NCBI GenBank assembly: GCA_964533735.1
Contig: CAZHMD010000006.1
Span: forward strand, 81,049-145,048
DNA length: 64,000 nucleotides
Direction: 5' to 3'
From: UBA6107 sp964533735
Lineage (GTDB): Bacteria; Chloroflexota; Anaerolineae; Anaerolineales; Anaerolineaceae
Shown: piece by piece, positions 15,944 to 25,733 of the stretch
Layout: each line of letters starts with the position of its first letter
Position numbering within the stretch: position 1 is the stretch's first letter
Program-made: the position numbers and the translations under genes
The notes under the pieces: generated by a model
Databases searched by the model: none
The model's input: only the letters and a program-made list of their open reading frames with translations
Told to the model about the DNA's origin: nothing

Positions 15944-17554
15944 TCATGGATTCAAAACCTGTTGAATACATTCAAGCCAGGCTTTTGATGTCTCCGTTAA
16001 GTCACCACCGATTATCGCGAGAATTGGTGAGGAAAGAAGAGATAAATCAAAATCACCGGCAATAGATACTCTTTTCACTTCCTCTGAGAGGAAACGTGAC
16101 GGCAGAAACCCGATAGCGTTTGGAATTTGTGCAATTTCATTAACCATAGCTTCACTACCCGGCATTAGCTGTGTTGAGGAATTAGGTGTGTTTGATCCTT
16201 CGAAGAAACCGGATACAAATAACCGTTGAGTTTCAGATCGATTAGAGTAACCGTATAACTCCACGACGTGTTCCTGATAATCATCTGCAGGTTGAGAAGA
16301 AAAGCAATCCGCACATTCAGCAAACACATCCCCCCAGGTGCGTAACTGGGCGGAGTAGATTTTCTGGATAAGATCAGGTGAGAGGGAAGTGAGAGGATTT
16401 TCAGCATTAACAACGAGGACTAATTGCTCCGTTCCAATCTCGTAAGCAGCGGCAGAAGGATTCTCAGGAGGACCCCATTGAAATAATACTTGCTCAGATC
16501 CACTGAGTTGCTGATTGGGAGTTGATTTATGGGTTGTGATCGCCAGTCCGGGTATTGAATCCGTGCAAACTGTCATTGCGGGAAGTAGCCAGCTCAGCGA
16601 GGACGTATAGCCCACTTTAATTGGGGTATCGCTTGGGTTGGCTGTATTCAGTGCATTCTGTGACTGATTATTGTTGACTTCAGTCACAACTTGCGTCTTT
16701 TGCAGGCTGGTGAGGTTTCCCGCAGTGGCATCGTTCTTGATCATACCGATTCCCAGGACGACCAAGGCAAATATTACGCAATAAACTGCAAAAACATACA
16801 AGGGTCTTTTCCCAAGGAATTTGAGTAACCAATGAATGGACAGATAGCCAACCAGAAGCGCAGACAAAACTCCCACCAATAACACAGGCAGGAATTCGCT
16901 AAGATTAGGAACTTCGAGTACGTCCTTGATGCTGACCAAACCTGCTCCGATCATAACCGGGATTGACATCAGGAAGGAAAAGCGTGCTGCGCTGGGACGA
17001 TCGATATTCCGGGTCATTCCACCTGCAATAGTCGAGCCAGAACGGGAAATACCGGGGAACAATGACAATGCTTGGAAGATGCCGATCCAGAGGGCGTCCA
17101 GCCACTTGATTTCAGATAATGTCCTGGTGCGTTTTCCGACTACTTCCGCCAGAATGAGGATTGCAGCAGTGACTAACAAGAAGAGTGCGGTAGTAGTGGG
17201 GGAATTAAAGGCTGCTTCGACCTGGTCCTTTATCAAGACACCCGCAATCCCGGCAGGGATGGTTGCCAGGATCAAATACCAGCCCAAACGGGCAGGTTCT
17301 CCCTCGAACGGTTTTCGGTCAACCAGGGCTTTTATAAAACCGCGAACGATTACCCAGAGGTCATTCCAAAAGTACAGGATTACCGCCACCAGGGTGCCAA
17401 TCTGTACCAGCACACTGAACGGAAACACTTGAACCTCGGGGATTTTCCAACCCAAAAGGTAAGGGACGAGTACCAGGTGGGCAGAGGAAGAAATAGGCAG
17501 AAACTCTGTTAGCCCTTGGATTATTCCCAGGATAAGCGATTGCAGGAGAGTCAT
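15944..17554 (-). CDS. uppP: UppP undecaprenyl-diphosphatase fused to a phosphate-binding-like domain
   Basis: Residues 1-270 are a complete multi-spanning undecaprenyl-diphosphatase (BacA/UppP) with both signature motifs, EFLPISSSAHL (17-27) and PGISRSGSTIAGG (167-179). It should recycle the lipid carrier by releasing phosphate at the outer face. UppP normally ends near there at 260-280 residues. Here a polar linker (about 272-310) leads into roughly 225 further residues (312-536) resembling a PstS-type periplasmic binding domain, with VVNAENPLTSLSPDLIQKIY and NAIGFLPSRFL. No frameshift is seen. The start overlaps the tgt stop by four bases (ATGA), so the two are coupled. The extra domain might bind the released phosphate; this is inference. 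Confidence 0.88.
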   Translation of the reverse strand: MTLLQSLILGIIQGLTEFLPISSSAHLVLVPYLLGWKIPEVQVFPFSVLVQIGTLVAVILYFWNDLWVIVRGFIKALVDRKPFEGEPARLGWYLILATIPAGIAGVLIKDQVEAAFNSPTTTALFLLVTAAILILAEVVGKRTRTLSEIKWLDALWIGIFQALSLFPGISRSGSTIAGGMTRNIDRPSAARFSFLMSIPVMIGAGLVSIKDVLEVPNLSEFLPVLLVGVLSALLVGYLSIHWLLKFLGKRPLYVFAVYCVIFALVVLGIGMIKNDATAGNLTSLQKTQVVTEVNNNQSQNALNTANPSDTPIKVGYTSSLSWLLPAMTVCTDSIPGLAITTHKSTPNQQLSGSEQVLFQWGPPENPSAAAYEIGTEQLVLVVNAENPLTSLSPDLIQKIYSAQLRTWGDVFAECADCFSSQPADDYQEHVVELYGYSNRSETQRLFVSGFFEGSNTPNSSTQLMPGSEAMVNEIAQIPNAIGFLPSRFLSEEVKRVSIAGDFDLSLLSSPILAIIGGDLTETSKAWLECIQQVLNP

Positions 17555-18675
17555 TTTTGCTCCTTATCGTTGAGATAGCGATGCAGGTAGGAAGTCGCGA
17601 AGGTCTCAAACTGCCGGTTGAGGATAGCCTCGCGGGAACGTTCCATCAAGTGAACAAGGAAACGCACATTATGGATCGAGATCAATGTAGACGCCAGCAT
17701 TTCTTTAGCCACGATGAGATGCCTCAAGTAAGCCAGGGTGAAGGTACGGCAGGTGTAACAATCACACTCTTCATCGATCGGGCGCGGATCCCGCGCGAAA
17801 CCGGCATTCATCAGGTTGATCCGTCCTTTGTGGGTAAAGGCCGCCTGATGCCTTGCAAGGCGTGTAGGAAGGACACAGTCGAAAAAATCCACACCACGCA
17901 AGACACCATTCAGTAAATCCTCGGGGGTCCCAACGCCCATCAGATAGCGGGGTTTGTCATGTGGTAGGTATGGATTGAGATGCTCAAGCGTGGAGTACAT
18001 CTCACTCTTTGTCTCACCGACGGATAAACCGCCAATCGCAATTCCAGGGAGGTTCATTGAAGCTACAAACTGGGCGCTTTCTTCGCGTAGAGCAGGCTCG
18101 ACACCACCCTGGATGATCCCAAAGAGCGCCTGGTCTTCGCGAGTTTTCGCGTTTATGCATCTTTCCAACCACTGATGTGTACGCTGCATCGCTTTGCGAA
18201 TGTAAACAGGATCATTCGGATTGGAGCACTCATCAAACGCCATGATGATATCCGCTCCCAATTTCTCCTGGATGTGGATGGAACTCTCCGGGGTAAAACG
18301 GTGCATCGACCCATCGATATGGCTTTTAAATGTGACGCCCTCATCATCAATTTTGCGCATATCCGAAAGAGAAAAAACCTGGAATCCGCCGGAATCTGTG
18401 AGCATTGGCTTAGACCATTGCATAAAGGCATGCAATCCCCCCATCTCAGCCACCAGGTCAGCGCCAGGACGTAAATACAGGTGATATGTATTTGAGAGAA
18501 CCAGGCTGGCACCGGTCTCGGCTATCTGAGTTGGTGTGAGGGATTTTACGGTTGCCTGGGTGCCTACCGGGGCAAACAAAGGGGTTAGCATATCTCCATG
18601 CGGGGTGTGGAAAATACCGGCGCGTGCTAATTTTTCCTGACCGATCAGCTCAAATGAGAAATTTGGAATTTTCAT
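17551..18675 (-). CDS. tgt: tRNA-guanine transglycosylase
   Basis: Tgt exchanges guanine-34 of GUN-anticodon tRNAs for the queuosine precursor preQ1. At 374 residues it is of normal length. The TIM-barrel active site shows LTDSGGFQVFSL (general-base Asp) and VDFFDCVLPTRLARHQAAFT (nucleophile Asp in DCVLPTR). The zinc site is CDCYTCRTFTLAYLRHL with a later His. No queA or preQ1 synthesis genes are nearby. It overlaps uppP by four bases downstream and starts 10 bases after the SLC13 transporter gene ends. Confidence 0.97.
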   Translation of the reverse strand: MKIPNFSFELIGQEKLARAGIFHTPHGDMLTPLFAPVGTQATVKSLTPTQIAETGASLVLSNTYHLYLRPGADLVAEMGGLHAFMQWSKPMLTDSGGFQVFSLSDMRKIDDEGVTFKSHIDGSMHRFTPESSIHIQEKLGADIIMAFDECSNPNDPVYIRKAMQRTHQWLERCINAKTREDQALFGIIQGGVEPALREESAQFVASMNLPGIAIGGLSVGETKSEMYSTLEHLNPYLPHDKPRYLMGVGTPEDLLNGVLRGVDFFDCVLPTRLARHQAAFTHKGRINLMNAGFARDPRPIDEECDCYTCRTFTLAYLRHLIVAKEMLASTLISIHNVRFLVHLMERSREAILNRQFETFATSYLHRYLNDKEQK

Positions 18676-18685
18676 AACCTGCCAA

Positions 18686-20473
18686 TTATAGCGCCCAAAT
18701 CCATGAGATCATCATCAGGATTGTAAGATAGGCTAATCCTGTCAGAGGAATTCCGACACGGGCAAAATCCTTTAATTTATAACCGCCTGGATTCATAACC
18801 ATGACATTAACTGGATGGCTGACCGGGAAGATGAATGCCAGGGAGCACCCAAGTGCCACAGCCATGGCAAGTGGATGGGGATTAATCCCCAGAGATTGGG
18901 CTGCCTGGAGCGCAACCGGAATAATGACGATCGGGGCAACCGGTCCACTAATGAATAACGCCAGCAGCATGGAGAATAAGAGAAAAGCTGCCACAACCCA
19001 AACCGGTGAGATACTTCCAAGCAGGGGGATCATCGTTTGTATAGCGTCTTCAGCCAATCCGGTTTTTTGAATGGCGATGGTTAACGGCCACATGCCGGCG
19101 ATGAGGAAAATTGGTTTCCATTCAATACGTTGAAACGCATCCGTGATCGACATGCAGCCGGTTAGCATCAATACCACCGCCCCGGTAAGGATTACGAGTG
19201 CAACCGGGTAGAGATCCAGCGAAGCAAGAGTAAGAGTAATAAGGGTGATCGCCAGGGCAAGGCCGATCTTTTTTGGACGGAAAACAGTATCAGGGTCTTC
19301 CTCGAGTAACATCATATCGTGGTCATAACGCAACGATTGGATCTGATCTGCTGTTCCCTGGACGAGTAAGGCATCGCCGAATTGAAGGGAAAGACGGTTG
19401 AAATTCTCAGTGATGGGCTTACCATGTCGCCAAATCCCCAACACATTCAGACCGAGCCGATTGCGTATATCGATCTCACAAATATTCTTGCTGATCATGC
19501 GTGAGTGTGGAGTGATCATCACCTCAGCCAGGGGTTCTTCATCATTTATCAAGGTTGTCGTGACCGAATTCGATAAATCGTCTACAAGTCCGAGTGGCGT
19601 AATCACTGAATCAGATACCGCCCCCGTGATGAGCAATATGTCATTGGCTTCGATCTTCATCCTAGGGGGTGTTGAATTAAAAATCTTTTTTCCGCGATGA
19701 ACGGCGACAATTTGGATTCCCGCCTCGGATTCCCATCCACCTTTCAGAATGGATAGATTCGCCATAGGTGACTCGGGTAGTATTCGCACTCGTCGAAAGC
19801 GTTGGTCTGGAAAATACTGATTCTGCAGGCGTTCCGAGAGACGTGTAATACCTTCACTATCGTTTGCAATTTTGGCAGGCAATAATTTTCGGCCAAGAGT
19901 TACGAGGTAGATTATTCCAACCAATGCAACAGGACCGCCGACCGGGAAATAATCCAACAACCCAAAACTCTCCAGATTGGCTTGTTTCAAAGCTCCGCTA
20001 ACGATGATATTGGCAGTTGTCAATAGGGTAGCCATCCCTCCAAGAATAGTCCCAAAAGCCAATGGGATGAGCAATCTTGAAGGGGAAATCCTGCTGCGGC
20101 GAGAGAGGGACATCACAGCTGGCAATAAAACACCAACTGCAGCAATATTGTTCATAAACAATGAAAGCAAAGCGCTGGAAAGAGTCACAAAAAGGACGGT
20201 TAATATTTCGCTTTTTCCGCCTAACCTATAGAGGATCTTCCCGAGTGCATTGGCTGCACCAGTTTGCTGCAAGGCAACCGAGATCATGGAAATGCCAAGG
20301 ATTGTCATCACCGCGGAACTGCTGAACCCGGAAAAAACCTCGCTCGAGGAGACTACTTGCGTCAACCCGAGAGCCAGCATCACCATTAAAGCAATCAGAT
20401 CCGGCCGCAGACGCGATCCTACAAGGAGGATGATGGCGATGAAGATGATCACAATTGTGATTATGGATGTCAT
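18686..20473 (-). CDS. SLC13/DASS-type anion permease with two TrkA-C domains
   Basis: This 595-residue transporter has about 10-12 membrane segments split into two halves by a soluble stretch (about residues 205-395) with two TrkA-C-like (RCK_C) domains, for example IKANDILLITG-like motifs. This plan is typical of bacterial 'SLC13 family' permeases annotated for sulfate, dicarboxylate or other divalent anions with sodium. Conserved transport loops include MNNIAAVGVLLP and the C-terminal FPVSHPVNVMVMNPGG. Substrate is not deducible. It leads the SLC13-tgt-uppP unit and is divergent from alr. Confidence 0.85.
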   Translation of the reverse strand: MTSIITIVIIFIAIILLVGSRLRPDLIALMVMLALGLTQVVSSSEVFSGFSSSAVMTILGISMISVALQQTGAANALGKILYRLGGKSEILTVLFVTLSSALLSLFMNNIAAVGVLLPAVMSLSRRSRISPSRLLIPLAFGTILGGMATLLTTANIIVSGALKQANLESFGLLDYFPVGGPVALVGIIYLVTLGRKLLPAKIANDSEGITRLSERLQNQYFPDQRFRRVRILPESPMANLSILKGGWESEAGIQIVAVHRGKKIFNSTPPRMKIEANDILLITGAVSDSVITPLGLVDDLSNSVTTTLINDEEPLAEVMITPHSRMISKNICEIDIRNRLGLNVLGIWRHGKPITENFNRLSLQFGDALLVQGTADQIQSLRYDHDMMLLEEDPDTVFRPKKIGLALAITLITLTLASLDLYPVALVILTGAVVLMLTGCMSITDAFQRIEWKPIFLIAGMWPLTIAIQKTGLAEDAIQTMIPLLGSISPVWVVAAFLLFSMLLALFISGPVAPIVIIPVALQAAQSLGINPHPLAMAVALGCSLAFIFPVSHPVNVMVMNPGGYKLKDFARVGIPLTGLAYLTILMMISWIWAL

Positions 20474-20535
20474 GGTCTGTTCATTCTATGATACCAACAA
20501 TTTTACTCTACTCGTTTGAAAATAAATTATATGAC

Positions 20536-20564
20536 TTGCACTAGGTGATTGGGTCGTTTATACT
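20536..20564 (+). promoter_or_regulatory. Sigma-70-type promoter of alr, leaderless transcript predicted
   Basis: TTGCAC (20536-20541), 17 bases, TATACT (20559-20564). The start is expected at 20570-20572, the A of the alr ATG, and no Shine-Dalgarno sequence precedes the ATG. Confidence 0.75.
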
Positions 20565-20571
20565 AACACGC

Positions 20572-21687
20572 ATGTCCCATCATGACCAAACAACCTGGAT
20601 TGAAGTCAACCTTGCCGCAATTCAACGCAATATCAAGCGTTTAAATACGCTTACTGGCAAACCTGTGATGGCAGTTGTAAAAGCCAATGCCTATGGTCAC
20701 GGCTTGATCGAAGTATCCCGTGCCGCTGCTGAGGCCGGCGTTATTAGGTTATGCGTGGCACGCCTGGAAGAAGCCCTGCGGGTGCGTGAGAAAGGCATCC
20801 AGACGCCTATCCTGGTAATGGGATACATTATGCCCGTAAGAGTAACTGAAGCAATTGAAAATAATATCAGTCTCATGGTGAATTCCCTTGACCTGGCACG
20901 GCAGTTTAATGATGCTGCAGCTGCCGGCAAAAATACGGTTGATGTTCACGTGAAAATTGACTCAGGTATGCACCGCCTTGGTTTGTTGGCGGATGAGATT
21001 GAACCATTCTGCCGTGAAGTAAAAAAATTACGTCACCTTAATATTGAGGGGCTTTTCACCCATTTTCCGAATGCAGACGACGTGGCGGATGTATCCACGC
21101 AGGAGCATATTGCAGCTTTTACTACTGCGGTTGAGCACTTCCGCTCAGCAGGAATTAACCCAAGCGTCATTCATGCTGCCAACTCAGCTGCGGCGATTTA
21201 TTTCCCTGAAGCGCGATTCGATGCCGTCCGACCTGGGATCGCCATTTACGGCTTGAATCCTGATTTTGGCGCTCCACTGCCAGACGGGTTTGAACCCGCG
21301 TTAACCTGGATGGGTAGACTGTCCTCGATTAAGATGATTCCACCTGGTGAGGGAATCGGCTATAACTATCGCTACCACACTTTAAGAACTGAGCGCATTG
21401 GTGTGGCTTCTGTTGGATACGCTGATGGACTGCGGAGACGATTAGGCAACATCGTACTCATCGGTGGAAGACGTGTCCACCAGGTTGGCGGGATGTGTAT
21501 GGACCAATCGATCTGGCAGTTGGATGGGGTTCCGGATGCAAAGGTTGGAGATGAGATCGTGTTCCTTGGAAGGCAGGGAGATGAATGCCTTACCGCTGAA
21601 GAAATAGGGCAACTATGGGGTTCAAACAATTACGATGTCGTGTGTGGGCTGGCAGCCAGGGTACCGCGTTACTATTTTTATCTCTAG
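20572..21687 (+). CDS. alr: Alanine racemase
   Basis: This PLP enzyme makes D-alanine for peptidoglycan. The product has 371 residues. The PLP Lys lies in PVMAVVKANAYGHG, and the C-terminal catalytic Tyr region is EGIGYNYRYHT, followed by VGYADGLRR. The ATG at 20572 (MSHHDQTTW) is the start because it aligns with the family N-terminus; an in-frame upstream start at 20545 lies between the -35 and -10 boxes and would not be transcribed. The mRNA is probably leaderless. recJ begins 7 bases after the stop. Confidence 0.96.
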   Translation: MSHHDQTTWIEVNLAAIQRNIKRLNTLTGKPVMAVVKANAYGHGLIEVSRAAAEAGVIRLCVARLEEALRVREKGIQTPILVMGYIMPVRVTEAIENNISLMVNSLDLARQFNDAAAAGKNTVDVHVKIDSGMHRLGLLADEIEPFCREVKKLRHLNIEGLFTHFPNADDVADVSTQEHIAAFTTAVEHFRSAGINPSVIHAANSAAAIYFPEARFDAVRPGIAIYGLNPDFGAPLPDGFEPALTWMGRLSSIKMIPPGEGIGYNYRYHTLRTERIGVASVGYADGLRRRLGNIVLIGGRRVHQVGGMCMDQSIWQLDGVPDAKVGDEIVFLGRQGDECLTAEEIGQLWGSNNYDVVCGLAARVPRYYFYL

Positions 21688-21694
21688 AAAGTAG

Positions 21695-23404
21695 ATGAAA
21701 TTGTCCAATACAAATTTATCCAAAAACTGGTGGACTTATCCTATCCTGCCCGGGGAAGTGAACAGGCGGTTGGAAAATTACCCCCGTTTCTTGCGGCAGG
21801 TCTTGTTCAACCGGGGGATCACTGATGCTGACCACGCTGTGGTCTACCTGAAAGCCCAGGATCCTAACCATGATCCATTTCAATTAATTGGCATGAGCGA
21901 GACGGTCCAACGACTGTTACTGGCGATCGACCAGAATGAAGAGATAGCGATATATGGTGATTACGACGTTGATGGCGTAACAGCCACAGCCTTGATGGTC
22001 CAGGTTTTACAAAGATTTGGCGCGCATGTCGATCGATACATCCCCAACCGATTTGATGAAGGCTATGGACTTAACAATTCTTCTTTAGATGAAATAAAAA
22101 AAATATTCGATTCGAAGGTCATTCTAACGGTAGACTGCGGAATTCGATCTCCCCGGGAAGCTGAATACGCTCGCGAGCTGGGTATTGATCTGATCATCAC
22201 CGATCACCATTTTCCGCAGGATGTGCTGCCGAATGCCTTTGCCATCATTTGTCCGAAACAAGAGGGCGACCCTTATCCATTCAAGGAACTCTCAGGTGTT
22301 GGAGTTGCGTACAAGATCGCCCAGGCGCTTTTTGCCACACGCAAGGTCGGTGATTGGAGCGCGGATGATTGGCTTGACCTGGTAGCCCTGGGTACTGTTT
22401 CAGATCTTGTGCCACTCGTGGATGAGAACCGTGCATTGGTGAGGAAAGGTCTGCAGCAAATCCGTTACGGTCATCGTGTGGGAGTGCGGGCTTTGTGCGG
22501 GGCGGCAGGGAAGGATCCAACACGCATTACGGCCGGTGATATTGGGTATGCCCTGGGACCGCGCTTAAACGCAGCCGGACGGATGGAATCTGCCTTGAAG
22601 GCCTACGATCTCCTGGTGTCTGAAAAATTTGAAGAAGCAGGATTTTTGGCACAGGAATTGGATGACCAAAATACCAGCCGGCAAAAAGCTACCCGGAACG
22701 CGCAGGAAAAAGCCGAGGATGGTATCCCAGTTGGCGAGATTTCGAACCTGATATCGTCATTTGACGAGGAGTACAGTTCGGGGATCGTCGGATTGGTGGC
22801 TTCCAAACTTGTGGAACATTATTACCGGCCGGCAATCGTTGGATCAATCGAAGGTGAGTTCATCCGGGCATCCTGCCGCAGCATCAATGAGTTTCACATC
22901 ACCCGCGCTTTGGATGAATGTGCAGACCTGCTTCTCCGTCACGGTGGACATTCAATGGCTGCCGGCTTTACGGTTCACAAGGATTATAAGGATGAATTAC
23001 TGCACAAACTTACCTCGATCGCTGACCGGGAACTGGATGGCATAGACCTGCGCCCGACCTTGAAAATTGATATTGAACTGATGTTGGAGGAAGTGACCCC
23101 TCGCATTTATCCCGAATTGGAGAAATTGCAGCCGACGGGTATGGGTAACCCGGCAGCCTTGTTAGCGCTAAAGAATGTTGACCTGGCAGACGTGCAGCTC
23201 ATTGGCAAAGAGCGGACACACTTACGCTTCAGAGTTCCCGGTTCACAGGTTGACCAGGCTATAGCTTTCAACCAATCTCAATGGTACGAAAACTGGTTGT
23301 TAAGAAGAACGAAGTTTGACCTCGCGTTTACCATTGAAATCAACTCCTTCAATGGTAAAGAGACTCAACAACTGCAAATTAAGGACATGAGACCTTCCGG
23401 TTAA
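21695..23404 (+). CDS. recJ: Single-stranded-DNA exonuclease RecJ
   Basis: A 5'-to-3' exonuclease used in recombination and mismatch or base-excision repair. At 569 residues it is typical. The DHH phosphoesterase motifs are YGDYDVDGVTATALM (motif I), TVDCGI (II), ITDHHFP (III, DHH) and LVALGTVSDLVPL (IV). The DHHA1 domain has GGHSMAAGFTV, and an OB-fold C-terminal part follows. It follows alr by 7 bases and precedes an EamA transporter by 6, so the three genes appear cotranscribed. Confidence 0.96.
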   Translation: MKLSNTNLSKNWWTYPILPGEVNRRLENYPRFLRQVLFNRGITDADHAVVYLKAQDPNHDPFQLIGMSETVQRLLLAIDQNEEIAIYGDYDVDGVTATALMVQVLQRFGAHVDRYIPNRFDEGYGLNNSSLDEIKKIFDSKVILTVDCGIRSPREAEYARELGIDLIITDHHFPQDVLPNAFAIICPKQEGDPYPFKELSGVGVAYKIAQALFATRKVGDWSADDWLDLVALGTVSDLVPLVDENRALVRKGLQQIRYGHRVGVRALCGAAGKDPTRITAGDIGYALGPRLNAAGRMESALKAYDLLVSEKFEEAGFLAQELDDQNTSRQKATRNAQEKAEDGIPVGEISNLISSFDEEYSSGIVGLVASKLVEHYYRPAIVGSIEGEFIRASCRSINEFHITRALDECADLLLRHGGHSMAAGFTVHKDYKDELLHKLTSIADRELDGIDLRPTLKIDIELMLEEVTPRIYPELEKLQPTGMGNPAALLALKNVDLADVQLIGKERTHLRFRVPGSQVDQAIAFNQSQWYENWLLRRTKFDLAFTIEINSFNGKETQQLQIKDMRPSG

Positions 23405-23410
23405 TCGCAT

Positions 23411-24325
23411 ATGAAGACTCCCCCATCCAGGTTAAAAGCCATTCTCATCGCACTCCTCGTCACCGTAATCTGGGCAACCTCATGGGTGTTCATAAAAATC
23501 GGCTTGGAGGATATTCCCGGATTGACTTTTGCCGGGTTACGTTATTCCCTGGCTGCCATAATCCTTCTGCCATTTTTATTGCGTCCTAAAGTGCTGGCTG
23601 AGATAAAACAGTTAAGTAAAAAAGTCTGGATTCAACTCATCATCATGGGCTTTTTTCTTTATGCTGTCGGTCAGGGGGGTCAATTCCTTGGATTATCCTA
23701 TCTGCCTTCAGTCACCGTCGGGCTAGTATTAAATCTGACCTCATTGTTTGTGGCTATGGTCTCGTATTACGCGATCAGAGAAAAACCGTCCTGGTTACAA
23801 TGGACGGGAGTTTTGTTAAACCTGGGAGGGATTCTATTTTATTTTGCACCTTTTAACGGGCTTAACGGGAATATCCTGGGATGGTTATTTGCATTTCTAA
23901 GCCTGTTGGGTAATGGTGTGGGCACATTAATGGGTCGCAACTTAAATAAAGGCGGACGCATAAGTCCTATTATCACGACAACAATTAGTATTGGGATCGG
24001 CTCTCTGATAATGCTTGGCGGGGGAATTCTTTGGCAAGGATTACCGCCACTTAGCTTGAAGAGTATTGGGATCATTGTACTGCTTGCGTCAGTCAATACT
24101 GCATTGAGCTTTACGTTGTGGAATTACACACAACAAACATTGAGCGCTACCGAATCCTCAATTATCAACAATACTATGCTCGTCCAGGTCGCAATTCTTA
24201 CCTGGATATTTCTTGGCGAAAACCAAAGTCCAAGGCAAATCATTGGTCTCATCCTGGTCACGATAGGGGCAGTGATTGTTCAGCTAAAGCTTAACAAATC
24301 TGGCAGGAGTGTAAAAGTGGATTAA
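23411..24325 (+). CDS. EamA/DMT-family transporter
   Basis: This is a 304-residue inner-membrane protein with ten predicted helices arranged as two EamA repeats, each about 140 residues. The family signature near the N-terminus is VTVIWATSWVFIKIGLEDIPGLTFAGLRY, shown by WATSW and the LRY end, and the second repeat ends FLGENQSPRQIIGLILVTIGAV. It probably exports a small metabolite or amino acid, as other drug/metabolite transporters do; the substrate cannot be told. It is the last gene of the alr-recJ unit, before a 69-base gap with a promoter for the next gene. Confidence 0.88.
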   Translation: MKTPPSRLKAILIALLVTVIWATSWVFIKIGLEDIPGLTFAGLRYSLAAIILLPFLLRPKVLAEIKQLSKKVWIQLIIMGFFLYAVGQGGQFLGLSYLPSVTVGLVLNLTSLFVAMVSYYAIREKPSWLQWTGVLLNLGGILFYFAPFNGLNGNILGWLFAFLSLLGNGVGTLMGRNLNKGGRISPIITTTISIGIGSLIMLGGGILWQGLPPLSLKSIGIIVLLASVNTALSFTLWNYTQQTLSATESSIINNTMLVQVAILTWIFLGENQSPRQIIGLILVTIGAVIVQLKLNKSGRSVKVD

Positions 24326-24339
24326 CCAAATACTCCACA

Positions 24340-24348
24340 TGCTATAAT
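24340..24348 (+). promoter_or_regulatory. Extended -10 promoter of the AAA ATPase operon
   Basis: TGC followed by a perfect TATAAT. Start near 24355, leader about 40 bases, Shine-Dalgarno GGAGGG before the ATG at 24395. Confidence 0.6.
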
Positions 24349-24394
24349 TAATCCTACTGAATTCATTCATCATTTTCTATTTGGAGGGTTTTAT

Positions 24395-25732
24395 ATGACT
24401 GGTCAATCACCATCTTCTTCCATTCCTGCACAAAAGCCTGCTCCAGCAGCAGGACAATTTCTCCCGCCTCCAATTAATAAAGTTGAGGATACAGGTCTGG
24501 CAATTTTATGGTTGCAGGATTTGGCATTAAAAGTCTTATACTTCCAGGGATATTTAACCGGGTATAAAATCGCCGAGTCCATGGCCCTCCCGTTTGCGGG
24601 TACGGTTGACCAAATCCTCGAAGCCCTCAAACGCGAAAAATTCATCGAGGTGCGTTCTTCACAAATGGGGTTAGGCGAAGGCGCATACCTCTATGCCATC
24701 ACCGGCGCAGGAATCACCAAAGCACGTGAAGCGTTGGACCGCAGTCAATACGCCGGACCAGCTCCTGTACCTCTAGAAATCTATAATGATTCAGTACGCC
24801 GTCAAAGCCGCGGCCGCATCCAGGTGACCAACCGTCACATGCGCCAGGTATTGGGTGAGTTGGTATTCGGAGATAATACATTTCACCGTCTTGGACCCGC
24901 GGTGAACTCAGGTACTTCAATTTTTATTTATGGTCCTCCAGGAAACGGTAAAACCAGCGTAGCCCGGGCAATCGGTAATCTTATCCTTTCACAGACGATG
25001 TATATTCCATTTGCCATTTTCGTCGACGGACAGGTGATTACTTTGTTTGATTCTGTTAATCACCAGCTTGCACCTGAAGAGGAAAGTGTTACCCAAACCG
25101 GGAGAGGGGGAATGCGTAAGGATTCCCGATGGGTCAGGATCCGCAGACCCTTTATTATGGTTGGCGGCGAATTAACCCTTGCGGGATTGGATCTCGTTTT
25201 CGATGATACGCTCAAGTATTACGAAGCCCCATTCCAGGTAAAAGCCAACGGTGGTATTTTGTTGATCGATGACTTTGGTCGGCAACAGGTTCGGCCTCGC
25301 GACCTGTTAAATCGCTGGATCGTTCCCCTGGAAAATCGCATCGATTACCTCTCCATGCACACTGGTCGCAAGATAGAGGTGCCATTTGATGTTTTGGTGA
25401 TGTTCTCGACAAACCTCCCGCCCAGGGATCTGGTGGACGAAGCCTTTTTAAGGCGTTTGCGTCACAAGATCGAGATCATTGACCCAAGTTTCGATGAATA
25501 TCGTGAGATATTTAAAAAGGTGGCTGTTGGAAAAGGCGTTGCCTTCAGTGATGAAGGATTGGCGTATCTCCTCCAGGAATGGTATATCAAGCCTGAACGT
25601 AAATTACGTGCCTCACATCCCCGGGATATCTGCGATCAGATTCTCGATATTTCCCGATATTTGTCAGTAGAACCTGCGATGACCAAGGAGTTGTTAGATC
25701 GCGCTGCAGAATCCTATTTTGTCGAGCTTTAG
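24395..25732 (+). CDS. AAA-family ATPase with N-terminal winged-helix-like region
   Basis: The 445-residue protein has a Pro/Ala-rich N-terminus, a helical winged-helix-like domain (about 35-115, including GTVDQILEALKREKFIEV), and an AAA core with Walker A YGPPGNGKTS (about 185-194) and Walker B GGILLIDDFG. Sensor and arginine-finger regions are in VMFSTNLPP and DEAFLRRLRHKIEI. Such proteins are common in Anaerolineae and are annotated loosely as ATPases; their partner is unknown to me. It heads a tightly packed run of four genes. A role as a chaperone or remodeller is possible but not shown. Confidence 0.8.
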   Translation: MTGQSPSSSIPAQKPAPAAGQFLPPPINKVEDTGLAILWLQDLALKVLYFQGYLTGYKIAESMALPFAGTVDQILEALKREKFIEVRSSQMGLGEGAYLYAITGAGITKAREALDRSQYAGPAPVPLEIYNDSVRRQSRGRIQVTNRHMRQVLGELVFGDNTFHRLGPAVNSGTSIFIYGPPGNGKTSVARAIGNLILSQTMYIPFAIFVDGQVITLFDSVNHQLAPEEESVTQTGRGGMRKDSRWVRIRRPFIMVGGELTLAGLDLVFDDTLKYYEAPFQVKANGGILLIDDFGRQQVRPRDLLNRWIVPLENRIDYLSMHTGRKIEVPFDVLVMFSTNLPPRDLVDEAFLRRLRHKIEIIDPSFDEYREIFKKVAVGKGVAFSDEGLAYLLQEWYIKPERKLRASHPRDICDQILDISRYLSVEPAMTKELLDRAAESYFVEL

Positions 25733-25733
25733 C

